Positions 23,542 through 32,522 of a stretch of 60,359 bases of DNA are shown in pieces. Position 1 is the stretch's first letter, and every line of letters starts with the position of its first letter. The notes below the pieces were generated by a model. That model saw only the letters and a program-made list of their open reading frames with translations, had not been told where the DNA came from and did no database searches. Origin of the DNA: an uncultured Bacilli bacterium (GTDB lineage Bacteria; Bacillota_I; Bacilli_A; RF39; UBA660); assembly GCA_944358455.1 (NCBI GenBank), contig CALVRE010000008.1, positions 1 through 60,359 on the forward strand, written 5' to 3'. The position numbers and the translations under genes are program-made.

Positions 23542-25956
23542 ATGTATAATGAATATAATTTTACAGAAATAGAAAAAAAATGGCAAAAATATTGGGAAGA
23601 ACATCATACGTTTCAAGCATCGAATGATAGCAAGAAAGAAAAGTTCTATTATTTAGTAGAATTTCCATATCCAAGTGGAGCAGGTCTTCATGTTGGACAT
23701 GTAAGAAGTTATACGGCTTTGGATGCGATGGCACGTAAGAAGAGAATGATGGGATACAATGTGCTTTATCCAATGGGATGGGATGCTTTTGGACTTCCTG
23801 CTGAACAGTATGCGATCAAGCATCATATTCATCCGAGTGAAGCAGTGAAAGAAAATATCCAGGTATTTAAAAAACAAATTCAAGATTTAGGAATTTCGTT
23901 TGATTGGAGTCGCGAATTTGCAACGACGGATCCAGAGTATTATAAATGGACGCAGTGGCAATTTCTACAGTTTGTAAAACACGGTATGGCTTATAAGGCA
24001 AAAGCTGAAATCAACTGGTGTCCAAATTGTAAGATTGGTTTAGCGAACGAAGAAGCTGCTGGAGGCGTATGTGAACGTTGCGGTGGACCAATTGAGAAGA
24101 AGGAAAAAGAACAATGGATGTTGCGTATGAGTGACTATGCAGAAAAATTATTAGCTGGTCTTGATGATACAGAGTTTTTGGATCGCATTAAAATTGCTCA
24201 GATCAATTGGATTGGGAAAAGTGTTGGTGCTGAAGTCAACTTTAAATTGAAAGATACTGATGATGTTCTTACGGTGTTTACAACGAGATGTGATACTTTA
24301 TATGGAGTAACATTTATGGTTGTTTCACCAGAACATCCTTATTTAGAAAAATATAAAGATCGTATTTCTAATTATGAAGAAGTGAAGAAATATCGTGATC
24401 TTGCCCATCGTAAATCAGAAATCGAAAGAACGGATATGACGAAGGAAAAGACAGGAGTACGTCTAGAAGGTTTAATGGCGATTAATCCTGTGAGCGGTGA
24501 GGAAATACAGATATGGGTGAGTGATTATGTTCTCATGAATTATGGAACAGGTGCGATCATGGCCGTACCTGCTCATGATGAGCGTGACTATGCATTTGCT
24601 CGTAAATTTGATATTCCTATCGTCGAAGTTATCAAAGGTGGAGATGTTTCAAAAGAAGCTTATACTGGTGATGGCGAAATGGTAAATTCAGGGATTTTAA
24701 ATGGAATGACCAATAAGAAAGAATCGATCGAAAAGATGCTTATCTTTCTTGAAGAAAAAGGAATTGGTCATAGAAAGGTTAATTATCGTCTTCAAGATTG
24801 GGTTTTCTCACGTCAGCGTTTCTGGGGAGAACCAATCCCTATGATTTACTGTGAAGAATGTGGTTGGGTACCGGTTCCAGAAGCAGATTTACCAGTTTTA
24901 CTTCCTGATGTCGCATCTTATGAACCGACTGATAATGGAGAAAGTCCACTTGCGAAAATCGATGAATTTGTTTCTACAACCTGTCCAAAATGTGGAAGGC
25001 CAGCTCGTCGTGAGACCGATACGATGCCAAACTGGGCTGGATCAAGTTGGTATTACCTTCGTTATATGGATCCACATAATAAGGATATTTTCGCTAGTGA
25101 AGATGCAATGAAGTATTGGGGAGTGGTTGATTATTATAATGGTGGTATGGAACATGCGACGCGTCATTTGCTATATGCTAGATTCTGGCATCGTTTCTTG
25201 TACGATCAAGGATTAGTACCTTTTCCTGAACCATTTAAAAAACGCGTTGCTCATGGCATGATCTTAGGAGAAAATGGCGAAAAAATGAGTAAGAGTAAAG
25301 GAAATGTTGTGAATCCTGATGATATGGTACGTGAATATGGTGCGGATGCGCTTCGTACTTATGAAATGTTTATAGGCGATTATGCTTCTGCTGCTGCTTG
25401 GAGTGAAAACGGTCTAAAAGGATGCAAACGTTTCTTGGATCGTGTGTACCGCATGAAAGATCATCTGAATGAATCAGAAGAATATACACCATCTTTAGAG
25501 ATTGCCATCAATCAAACAATAAAAAAAGTCGATGAAGATTTGGATAATATGAAATATAATACCGCTGTATCAGCACTTATGATTTTACTCAATGAGTTTG
25601 ATGCAAAAGAGACCATTTCTCGTAAGGATTATCATACCTTCTTGTTACTTCTAAATCCTATTGCGCCACATCTTACAGAAGAAATAAATGCTTTATGTGG
25701 CTTTGGAGCACCACTTTGTGAATCTAGTTGGCCTACTTATGATGAAACAAAATTGGAAAATAACACGTTCCAATTGGTTGTTCAAGTCAATGGAAAAGTA
25801 AGAGGAAAAATCGATGCTCACTCTAATACGACGAAAGAAGAGATGATTACGCTGGCAAAAAATATTGAAAATGTTCAGAAATTTATCAAAGGAAAAGAGA
25901 TTATAAAAGAGATCGTCGTTCCTAAAAAGTTAGTAAATATTGTCGTCAAAGATTAA
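23542..25956 (+). CDS. leuS: Leucyl-tRNA synthetase
   Basis: An 804-residue class I synthetase that charges tRNA-Leu. The HIGH-type motif is PSGAGLHVGH (residues ~40-49) and the KMSKS motif is GEKMSKSKGN (~575). The CP1 editing domain lies in between, with a TTRCDTLYG-like threonine-rich site and a GTGAIMAVPAHDERD motif. A zinc knuckle is seen at CPNC...CERC. The C-terminal anticodon-binding and extension domains are present. The strong ribosome site is AGGAGA. The leucine T-box upstream fits the product. Confidence 0.97.
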   Translation: MYNEYNFTEIEKKWQKYWEEHHTFQASNDSKKEKFYYLVEFPYPSGAGLHVGHVRSYTALDAMARKKRMMGYNVLYPMGWDAFGLPAEQYAIKHHIHPSEAVKENIQVFKKQIQDLGISFDWSREFATTDPEYYKWTQWQFLQFVKHGMAYKAKAEINWCPNCKIGLANEEAAGGVCERCGGPIEKKEKEQWMLRMSDYAEKLLAGLDDTEFLDRIKIAQINWIGKSVGAEVNFKLKDTDDVLTVFTTRCDTLYGVTFMVVSPEHPYLEKYKDRISNYEEVKKYRDLAHRKSEIERTDMTKEKTGVRLEGLMAINPVSGEEIQIWVSDYVLMNYGTGAIMAVPAHDERDYAFARKFDIPIVEVIKGGDVSKEAYTGDGEMVNSGILNGMTNKKESIEKMLIFLEEKGIGHRKVNYRLQDWVFSRQRFWGEPIPMIYCEECGWVPVPEADLPVLLPDVASYEPTDNGESPLAKIDEFVSTTCPKCGRPARRETDTMPNWAGSSWYYLRYMDPHNKDIFASEDAMKYWGVVDYYNGGMEHATRHLLYARFWHRFLYDQGLVPFPEPFKKRVAHGMILGENGEKMSKSKGNVVNPDDMVREYGADALRTYEMFIGDYASAAAWSENGLKGCKRFLDRVYRMKDHLNESEEYTPSLEIAINQTIKKVDEDLDNMKYNTAVSALMILLNEFDAKETISRKDYHTFLLLLNPIAPHLTEEINALCGFGAPLCESSWPTYDETKLENNTFQLVVQVNGKVRGKIDAHSNTTKEEMITLAKNIENVQKFIKGKEIIKEIVVPKKLVNIVVKD

Positions 25957-25989
25957 ATTTGATACTTGTAGAAACTGCTATTATTTGTT

Positions 25990-26066
25990 AAAATGAAACT
26001 AAAGAGAATCACAAATAATATGTGGTGTGCATAAGAGAAAGGGATTGTGTACCTTTCTCTTTTTGG
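25990..26066 (+). ncRNA. Short RNA element with terminator (copy D), between leuS and the second prepilin
   Basis: TTGTAG, 17 bases and TAAAAT form a promoter-like start, followed by an A-rich stretch and GTGTGC (26025-26030). The terminator stem is AGAGAAAGG (26034-26042) / CCTTTCTCT (26052-26060), followed by TTTT. The order matches copies A and B, but the G10 tract is absent. It may simply be the leuS terminator. The remaining ~80 bases up to the prepilin ATG contain a GTAGGTGA ribosome site. Confidence 0.35.
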
Positions 26067-26146
26067 TTCATTCTCGATAAGAAAATAATTTAAAATAAAG
26101 GTTTAGATAGTAAGAAAAAGAAACTAATAGAAGTAGGTGAAAGAAT

Positions 26147-27628
26147 ATGAAAAAACGAGGATTTACACTGGTAGAGTTATTAGCCGTAATCGTTATTTTA
26201 GGAATATTAGGATTGATCATTGTACCAACGGTCGATCGTTCTATCAAAGACTTTAGAGCGGAAGCTTACGAAGATCAATTAAATAATATCATTTTGGCAG
26301 CAAGAAGTTGGGGGGCGGATCATCCTTTGGAATTACCTTTGAATGATGGAGACATCATTACGATTACTTTAGGAAGTTTAAAAAATGGTGGATATGTAGA
26401 TGTAGATATTAAGAATCCAACGACCAATCAATTGTTTCCTGACGATATGTTGATCGAAATCGAACGAAAAGGAAACAATTATGAATATCGTATTGTAGAA
26501 GGTAGTGGTGGTTCAGGTGGAGATGATGTGATTGGGGTACCAACACTTATCTTAAAAGGAAGTGCTACTCTCTATGTAGAAGTAGGAGGAACCTATCAAG
26601 AACCTGGATATACGGCTCAAACATACAATGGAAATGCAATTCCAAATGATCGTGTCACGGTGACCATACGTTTGAATGGTACGGAAGTATCGAATGTTGA
26701 TACAACGCAGATAAGTACCTATGAAATTGAATACTCCGTAACAGATCAAGGATATACGACAACCATCACTAGAGAAGTGATTGTAAGAGATACAACTGCA
26801 CCAATCATTACCGTTGATGGACATACGAGTAATTATACGATCAGCCATGGACCAAGAAGTAGCTTTACGATACCAAATGGAACTGCTACCGACAATAGTA
26901 GAGAAGATATTGCGGTTACCAAGAGTGGTAATGTGACACCAACTGTTGTGGGAACTTATCCTATAACTTATACAGCAAAAGATTCGTCAGGGAACACGGC
27001 AACATTAGTATTAACAGTTACGATCGTATCACCAACTTATAGTGATTGGTTAACGGAAAGCGAGTTAGTAAGTGCCGGACATAGTACCACGGAATTTGGA
27101 ATTGATAAGAAAACACAATATCGTCTTACCTATACGACTACGACGAGAACGACGAAGACAGGAAGTCTATGGTCTACTACTTATCAACCAACAGAAATTG
27201 TATGGCAACTTGCTTTGGATACAGGAACGCAAACGGCTATATATCCAAGAACGATTCGATGGCGTGTTAAAACTGTTTCTCAAGATAGTGAAGATGGAAA
27301 AAGAGTGGATGCTACAAACACATTAAAAGTACAAGGAACTGATGGTACAGTGAAATCTTTCACACAAACATATAACTTTGTGCAAAATGCGGGTTTTGAT
27401 CTTACTTGGACGGCAACATTAGATGGTACTTTTGAAGCAAATCGAATTTATCTTGAGTCATTTTGGTGGAAATATAATAAAAATTCTATGGCTTCTGTAG
27501 TGGTAACGAGTTGGGATGAAGTAACAACGACAACAGGTGTAACAGATTGGCAAGATAGTAATACAACGTCAGAGGGAACGGTTACGGAAACGGAGACAAG
27601 AACTGTATATCGTTATCAGACGAATTAA
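26147..27628 (+). CDS. Prepilin-like protein with Ig-like (DUF5011-type) domains
   Basis: A 493-residue protein with leader MKKRG|FTLVELLAVIVILG and a short pilin-like helix to about residue 60. After a glycine-rich hinge (GSGGSGGDD, ~120) come two Ig-like modules (~125-215 and ~217-295). The second begins DTTAPIITVDG and ends in TYTAKDSSGNTA, the DUF5011/HYR-like pattern of surface adhesins. The C-terminal ~190 residues are rich in T, S and W and unrecognised. It lacks any match to the DGR repeat. It is likely surface exposed, either as a pilus subunit or tip or a membrane-anchored adhesin. Confidence 0.82.
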   Translation: MKKRGFTLVELLAVIVILGILGLIIVPTVDRSIKDFRAEAYEDQLNNIILAARSWGADHPLELPLNDGDIITITLGSLKNGGYVDVDIKNPTTNQLFPDDMLIEIERKGNNYEYRIVEGSGGSGGDDVIGVPTLILKGSATLYVEVGGTYQEPGYTAQTYNGNAIPNDRVTVTIRLNGTEVSNVDTTQISTYEIEYSVTDQGYTTTITREVIVRDTTAPIITVDGHTSNYTISHGPRSSFTIPNGTATDNSREDIAVTKSGNVTPTVVGTYPITYTAKDSSGNTATLVLTVTIVSPTYSDWLTESELVSAGHSTTEFGIDKKTQYRLTYTTTTRTTKTGSLWSTTYQPTEIVWQLALDTGTQTAIYPRTIRWRVKTVSQDSEDGKRVDATNTLKVQGTDGTVKSFTQTYNFVQNAGFDLTWTATLDGTFEANRIYLESFWWKYNKNSMASVVVTSWDEVTTTTGVTDWQDSNTTSEGTVTETETRTVYRYQTN

Positions 27629-27650
27629 AGAAAATGTCAAATAAAAGTGT

Positions 27651-27682
27651 AAAATACGATTTAAAAAAATCGTATTTTTTCT
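27651..27682 (+). terminator. Terminator of the second prepilin
   Basis: The stem AAAATACGAT / ATCGTATTTT is followed by Ts. Confidence 0.85.
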
Positions 27683-27775
27683 TATTTTTCTTGTATTTTC
27701 TTGTTATTCATAAAGGATTAAGTATTTTCTTTTGATAGGAAAACCTGTATAATAAAAGTAGAATGGAGTGAGAAC

Positions 27776-29050
27776 ATGATGCTAGGAACCAAGATACCAG
27801 GAATGAAAAAATTAACCAATACCAAAAAAATTGGTATTTATAATAAACCAAAATATGTTTACATACCTCTAATTAGTCAAAATGATACAAATATAACCGT
27901 CATTGCTAAAAAGGGAGATTACGTATATAAAGGAAGTGTGATTGGCAAACGAAAAGGAAACTTACGTATTCCCATTCATTCGAGTGTAAGTGGGACTGTC
28001 GTCGGTTTTGAAGAGCGTCCCTATCTAAATGGTAGTGTCGTAAAATGTGCCAAGATTGAAAACGATTTTAAAGAAAAAGAAGAAGTGAAAAAAGAACCAC
28101 ACAAGACACTCAATCATTATACTAAAAAACAATTTATTAATTTGATAAAAGAGTGTGGAATCGTTGGATTAGGAGGAGCCGGCTTCCCTACTTATGTCAA
28201 GTATGATACGGATAAGCCAATTAAGACACTGCTCATCAATGCAGTCGAATGTGAACCTTATATTACCGCTGATTATGCGTTGATGATGGAAAAATGTGAA
28301 GAAATATTGGAAACAATTGATGCGATACTAGAAATTTGTCATATTGAAGAAGGAATTATTGCGGTCAAAAAGAATAATACTTCGTTAATTAAACTGATCA
28401 ATAGTTTCATCGGAACGTATTTAAAAATTAAATTGGTGGAAGTACCGAATCAATATCCGATGGGATGGGAACGCAATCTAATTAAACAAGTAAAGCATGT
28501 TACGTATCAAAGTCTTCCCATTGAAAAAGGTATCGTCGTCAATAATGTATCGACCATTTATGCGATTTATGAGGCATTAAAATATGAGCGACCTTTAACG
28601 GAACGTGTGGTTACGTTTACTGGCGAAATGTTAAAAGAACCGAAGAATGTGTTGGTGAAACTAGGAACGCCTGCACATGAAGTAATCGAGTCATTAGGAG
28701 GATATAAGCGTAATAAAAATATTCGTTTTGTTGCAGGAGGCCCTATGATGGGAGTGGCAGAGCCGAATGATGATTTGATCGTGACATCGAATTTAAATTG
28801 TGTCTTAGTATTAAAAGAAGGAAAAGAGAGTTTACCAAGTGAATGTTTACGATGTGGGAAATGTGTCAGTGTATGCCCTGCTAAACTATCACCTGTTTTA
28901 ATCAAAGATTATTTAAAAAAACCGGAACGTTTGAAAGAATTAGAACCAAATCGTTGTATCGAGTGTGGACTTTGTACTTATATTTGTCCATCTAAAATAC
29001 TCGTTCGTGAATTTGTAAAAGAAGCAAAAAAGAAAAGTAGGGAGGGATAA
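27776..29050 (+). CDS. rnfC: Rnf electron-transport complex subunit C
   Basis: A 424-residue peripheral subunit of the Rnf complex, which couples ferredoxin:NAD+ electron transfer to Na+ or H+ pumping. The N-terminal barrel-sandwich (~residues 30-95) is followed by the NADH/FMN-binding region with GLGGAGFPTYVKYD (~130). Two [4Fe-4S] motifs follow, CLRCGKCVSVCPAK and CIECGLCTYICPSK (~360-410). The start is ATG 27776 or 27779 after GAGTGAG. It is the first gene of the operon. Confidence 0.95.
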   Translation: MMLGTKIPGMKKLTNTKKIGIYNKPKYVYIPLISQNDTNITVIAKKGDYVYKGSVIGKRKGNLRIPIHSSVSGTVVGFEERPYLNGSVVKCAKIENDFKEKEEVKKEPHKTLNHYTKKQFINLIKECGIVGLGGAGFPTYVKYDTDKPIKTLLINAVECEPYITADYALMMEKCEEILETIDAILEICHIEEGIIAVKKNNTSLIKLINSFIGTYLKIKLVEVPNQYPMGWERNLIKQVKHVTYQSLPIEKGIVVNNVSTIYAIYEALKYERPLTERVVTFTGEMLKEPKNVLVKLGTPAHEVIESLGGYKRNKNIRFVAGGPMMGVAEPNDDLIVTSNLNCVLVLKEGKESLPSECLRCGKCVSVCPAKLSPVLIKDYLKKPERLKELEPNRCIECGLCTYICPSKILVREFVKEAKKKSREG

Positions 29051-29051
29051 G

Positions 29052-30836
29052 ATGAAAGAGTTTCATGTGAGTAAAGGCACCCATATCAGAAGCAATAATA
29101 AAACAAGTCGTATGATGTTTCACTTGTTGATTGCCTTGATCCCAATCATTATTTTTGCTTGGTATAAGAACGGCCTACAACCATTTTTAAATGGGGATGC
29201 AACCTTTTATGGAATGATCTTTCCGTTACTTTTTGTTGGTGTAGCTACCTTGACTACCTTTATCGTGGAATTGTTATATGGTATTCTTTTCAAGAAAAAA
29301 AGAGGAATTGATATCCTAAAGTATCCGATTGAAACCTATAGCTTCTTTCCAGGCTTGTTTTTAGGGTTAATTCTTCCAATCAATACCTCGTTTCCTATTT
29401 TGATATTAGGTGCGATGTTCGCAACGATTGTTGGAAAGTTAGTATTTGGAGGATTTGGACATAATATTTTTAATCCTGCTTTACTAGGAAGATTATTTGT
29501 GATTGCTACCTATGGAATTGTCATTGGAGAAGTGGGGGGTTACTTAAATCCTAGTGAATTAGATGCTGTCACGACAGCGACACCCCTTACCAATGCCTCT
29601 TTAGTAAATGGAATTGGTACTTATCAAACATTAGTAGAACCTTATGGTAGTTTGTGGAACTTTTTCTTTGGAACCATTCCTGGTGCGGTAGGAGAGACAA
29701 GTGCTTTTTTATGTATTCTTGCCTTTCTATATTTGACATTTCAAAAAGTGATCAAATGGAAAATTCCTGTTGTCTATATCTTGACGGTTTTCTTTATGAC
29801 CTTTTTGATTGGAAATTATCACGATTTAGGAATTTGGTATCCACTGTTTGAAATATTATCAGGAGGATTAATGTTTGGAGCGGTCTTTATGGCAACCGAT
29901 CCTGTAACGAGTCCAACTACTCCAGTAGGACAGATATTATATGGTTTATTTTTAGGAATTCTAACGGTTGTATTCCGTTATTTGACACCACTGCCAGAAG
30001 GTGTTTTGACTAGTATTTTAACGATGAACTTATTTGTTTTCATCTTAGATCGTATCGGATCGAAAGCTCGTTTTAACTTTGTAAAGTCGGTGATCCCATT
30101 CTTGATTGCTTGGGTATTGATTTTAGGATTAGGTGTATGGATTGGAAGTTCTCATTCTCTTCCAGAAGAAGGAACAGATCCAAATTATACGATCGAAAGT
30201 AAGCAAGTAGATGGAGATACGGTCACTTATATCGTAACCGAAAAAGGTTACGTAGGACCAATCAGAGCGCAAATTATTTTAGAGCATGGAACGATTCGTT
30301 CTATTGAAGTGTTATCACAAAGTGAATCTTTCTATTCACGAATCGAAAGTGCAGATTATATCGATCGTTTGATCGAAAATCAAAATAATTTAGAAGAGTA
30401 TGATACCGTAAGTGGAGCGACCGTCACTTCGACAGCTCTGAAGAAAATGGTAATCAACACATTAAATGATTATCAAGTAAATGGAAAAGAAGAAGTAGAA
30501 GGAGAGGAAGAGACAGTCGAACCAGATTTCGAAGTGTTAGAAAAAACTTCATCTGGTACGACGACAACTTATATCGTAACCCAAAAGAGTTTTGGTGGAA
30601 AAACGAAAGCAGAAATTGTTTTTGAAGAAGGACAAGTATCTTCGATCGAAATATTAGAAGCACCTGATACTTATCAGAATACGGTAATAGATGCCGGTTA
30701 TTTAGAAGAATTGATCAATGCTTCTGATTTGGACGATGTAGATGCCGTAAGTGGGGCTACCATTACTTCCGGAGCATGGAAGGAAATGCTTGCATCTACG
30801 ATCGAAGATTATGAAGGAGGAGCAGATGAAGAATAA
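29052..30836 (+). CDS. rnfD: RnfD fused to two FMN-binding (RnfG-type) domains
   Basis: A 594-residue protein, much longer than typical RnfD (~300-350). Residues 1-~350 are the multi-pass RnfD, including VTTATPL near residue 175, the site where FMN is linked to Thr. The last TM helix is followed by two extracytoplasmic FMN-binding domains. Their covalent-flavinylation motifs are SGATVTS (454-457 core) and SGATITS (567-570 core), preceded by tandem similar segments (TYIVTEKGY, TYIVTQKSF). These domains normally sit on RnfG, which is absent as a full gene. The operon order is rnfC-D/G-(31 aa)-E-A-(36 aa)-B. Confidence 0.92.
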   Translation: MKEFHVSKGTHIRSNNKTSRMMFHLLIALIPIIIFAWYKNGLQPFLNGDATFYGMIFPLLFVGVATLTTFIVELLYGILFKKKRGIDILKYPIETYSFFPGLFLGLILPINTSFPILILGAMFATIVGKLVFGGFGHNIFNPALLGRLFVIATYGIVIGEVGGYLNPSELDAVTTATPLTNASLVNGIGTYQTLVEPYGSLWNFFFGTIPGAVGETSAFLCILAFLYLTFQKVIKWKIPVVYILTVFFMTFLIGNYHDLGIWYPLFEILSGGLMFGAVFMATDPVTSPTTPVGQILYGLFLGILTVVFRYLTPLPEGVLTSILTMNLFVFILDRIGSKARFNFVKSVIPFLIAWVLILGLGVWIGSSHSLPEEGTDPNYTIESKQVDGDTVTYIVTEKGYVGPIRAQIILEHGTIRSIEVLSQSESFYSRIESADYIDRLIENQNNLEEYDTVSGATVTSTALKKMVINTLNDYQVNGKEEVEGEEETVEPDFEVLEKTSSGTTTTYIVTQKSFGGKTKAEIVFEEGQVSSIEILEAPDTYQNTVIDAGYLEELINASDLDDVDAVSGATITSGAWKEMLASTIEDYEGGADEE

Positions 30837-30921
30837 GAAGTTACAAGGTATTCTTGTATTAACCCTTACCGCATTTATCTGCTCTTTTCTTATTTATTTT
30901 GTTCGTGTGATAACTGGTTAG
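30826..30921 (+). CDS. 31-residue single-TM microprotein, RnfG-anchor-like
   Basis: ATG at 30826 lies inside the end of rnfD, with AAGGAGG just before it, and the frame encodes 31 residues: MKNKKLQGILVLTLTAFICS, then FLIYFVRVITG. A basic N-terminus and one TM helix look like the membrane anchor of RnfG with its flavin domain removed. That domain type is now fused to RnfD. The rnfE ribosome site overlaps its stop codon. It may be a retained Rnf subunit or a vestige. Confidence 0.6.
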   Translation: MKNKKLQGILVLTLTAFICSFLIYFVRVITG

Positions 30922-30929
30922 GAGGAAAA

Positions 30930-31562
30930 ATGAAAACAATTATCAATGGTATTACAAAAGAAAATGCGATTTTTGTATTGATGTTAGGTTTATGTTCCGC
31001 TTTAGCAGTAACAACCACTTTTGAAAGTGCTTATGTAATGGGAATCTGTGTGTTAATCGTCCTTTTAGGTTCTTCTTTTCTAATTTCTTTATTATCAAAA
31101 TGGATTCCCGATCATGTTCAAATCCCAGTATATATTTTAATCATAGGAACATTTGTGACGATTCTCGAGATTTTTCTTGAGTCCTATGTTCCTAAACTAC
31201 ACGATGTCTTAGGTATTTATTTACCATTAATCGTCGTTAACTGTATTGTTTTAGGAAGAAGTTTGTCCGTTTACTCCAAAGAAACGTTAGGAAAAAGTTT
31301 ACTGGATGCTTTGGGTATCGGGCTTGGATATCTATTTGCTCTCATGGTGATTGCTTTTTTCAGAGAAATATTGGGGACGAATACATTAACGCTTATGGAT
31401 CATATTTCTTCTTTGACAGGATATCGTGCAGTTTATCATATTCCAAATAATAGTATCTTACCAATTTCGATATTGAAAGAACCTGCTGGTGCCTTTCTAA
31501 CTTTAGGTTTACTTATGGGTTTTTTCAATTTACTTCGAGCACATAAGAAAGGACGTGTTTAA
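30930..31562 (+). CDS. rnfE: Rnf complex subunit E
   Basis: A 210-residue integral membrane protein with six predicted TM helices. Family motifs include GLCSALAVTTTFESAYVMG and LGIYLPLIVVNCIVLGR. With RnfA it forms the central membrane core and holds an intramembrane Fe-S cluster ligated by conserved cysteines (Cys in GLCSA and VNCIV). It ends one base before rnfA. Confidence 0.95.
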   Translation: MKTIINGITKENAIFVLMLGLCSALAVTTTFESAYVMGICVLIVLLGSSFLISLLSKWIPDHVQIPVYILIIGTFVTILEIFLESYVPKLHDVLGIYLPLIVVNCIVLGRSLSVYSKETLGKSLLDALGIGLGYLFALMVIAFFREILGTNTLTLMDHISSLTGYRAVYHIPNNSILPISILKEPAGAFLTLGLLMGFFNLLRAHKKGRV

Positions 31563-32132
31563 ATGAGTTTAGCGAGTCTTTTCGTGATGAGTGCTTTGAC
31601 TAGTAATATTGTCTTGACAAAATTTCTAGGTATTTGTCCTTTGATGGGAACGAGTGGTTCAACCAAGAAAGCATTTGGTATGGGAGTATCCGTAACGTTA
31701 GTTGTTACATTATCGAGTATCATTACTTACTTTCTTTATCATTATGTATTAGTACCAAGTAATAGTACTTATTTAGAAACATTGGTATTCATTTTAGTGA
31801 TTGCTTGTTTCGTGCAGATTTTAAAACTTTGTGTCAAACGTTTCTTTCCTAGTCTCCATAAATCATTAGGTATTTATCTACCTCTTATTACTACTAATTG
31901 CGCAGTATTGGGAATCATGTTACTCAATATTTCCAATGAGTATACCTTACTAGAGACGATTGTCTCTAGTATTGGAAGTAGTGTTGGCTTTACGCTTGTA
32001 ATCTATGTATTTTCCAGTATTCGTGAATATTTGGATACAAGAAAAGTTCCTAATTGTATGAAAGGATACCCGATTGCTTTTATTGTAGCTGCCATTATGG
32101 CTCTATTATTTGCTAGGTATGTGGGAATATGA
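31563..32132 (+). CDS. rnfA: Rnf complex subunit A
   Basis: A 189-residue integral membrane protein homologous to RnfE. It starts LFVMSALTSNIVLTKFLGICPLMG and has the mirrored motif LGIYLPLITTNCAVLG. The Cys in GICP and TNCAV pair with those of RnfE for the membrane Fe-S cluster. Its TGA stop overlaps the ATG of the 36-residue gene (ATGA). Confidence 0.95.
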   Translation: MSLASLFVMSALTSNIVLTKFLGICPLMGTSGSTKKAFGMGVSVTLVVTLSSIITYFLYHYVLVPSNSTYLETLVFILVIACFVQILKLCVKRFFPSLHKSLGIYLPLITTNCAVLGIMLLNISNEYTLLETIVSSIGSSVGFTLVIYVFSSIREYLDTRKVPNCMKGYPIAFIVAAIMALLFARYVGI

Positions 32133-32239
32133 TAGGTTTTTTACTATTGATAGGTTTATTTGTGTTACTGATCTTGTTATCCAGAAAAACGTCATCACAT
32201 TGTCATGACTGTCCAATGAATCGGAGGTGTCATAAATGA
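32129..32239 (+). CDS. 36-residue Cys-rich membrane microprotein inside the Rnf operon
   Basis: The frame overlaps rnfA by four bases at its start and rnfB by four bases at its end (ATGA both times), strong evidence of coupled translation. Residues ~2-18 form a TM helix. The tail contains CHDCPMNRRCHK, a CxxCP...C pattern also seen in small FeoB-associated Cys-rich proteins, suggesting metal or Fe-S handling. It sits exactly between rnfA and rnfB. The function is unknown. Confidence 0.7.
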   Translation: MIGFLLLIGLFVLLILLSRKTSSHCHDCPMNRRCHK

Positions 32240-32511
32240 ATGGAGTATGGATTGTGACGGGAATTGCTTTTGCTTTCAGTGTTCTACTAACTATTTTAAC
32301 CACTCTTTTTAGTAAAAAAGAAATAGAGGAAGAAGATATCATCAAGCATCTTCCTGGCTATAATTGTGGCGTTTGTGGATTTGGAAGCTGTTCTGGTATG
32401 GCGAAAGCAATTTTAGAGGATCCTAGGAATTATGAAAAATGTAGACCGATGAGGAAGAAAGAAAAGGAAGCTTTTCAAAAATATTTGGAAGAAAAAGGAT
32501 TATGGAAATAG
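32236..32511 (+). CDS. rnfB: Short RnfB (membrane anchor plus one Fe-S domain)
   Basis: A 91-residue protein with an N-terminal TM helix (4-25), then the RnfB-type [4Fe-4S] domain HLPGYNCGVCGFGSCSGMA with a final Cys in YEKCRP (C-x2-C-x4-C...C). Typical RnfB has ~250-330 residues with additional ferredoxin-like clusters that accept electrons from ferredoxin. These are missing, and the reading frame ends cleanly before the next gene. The entry point of electrons may be supplied by another protein. Confidence 0.85.
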   Translation: MNGVWIVTGIAFAFSVLLTILTTLFSKKEIEEEDIIKHLPGYNCGVCGFGSCSGMAKAILEDPRNYEKCRPMRKKEKEAFQKYLEEKGLWK

Positions 32512-32522
32512 AGGTGTAAAAA

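Noticed and set aside
26147-27628. Second prepilin as another DGR target
   Set aside because: No stretch resembling the TR or its GC-rich 3' end (GGGGTCCGCCCAG) was found in it.
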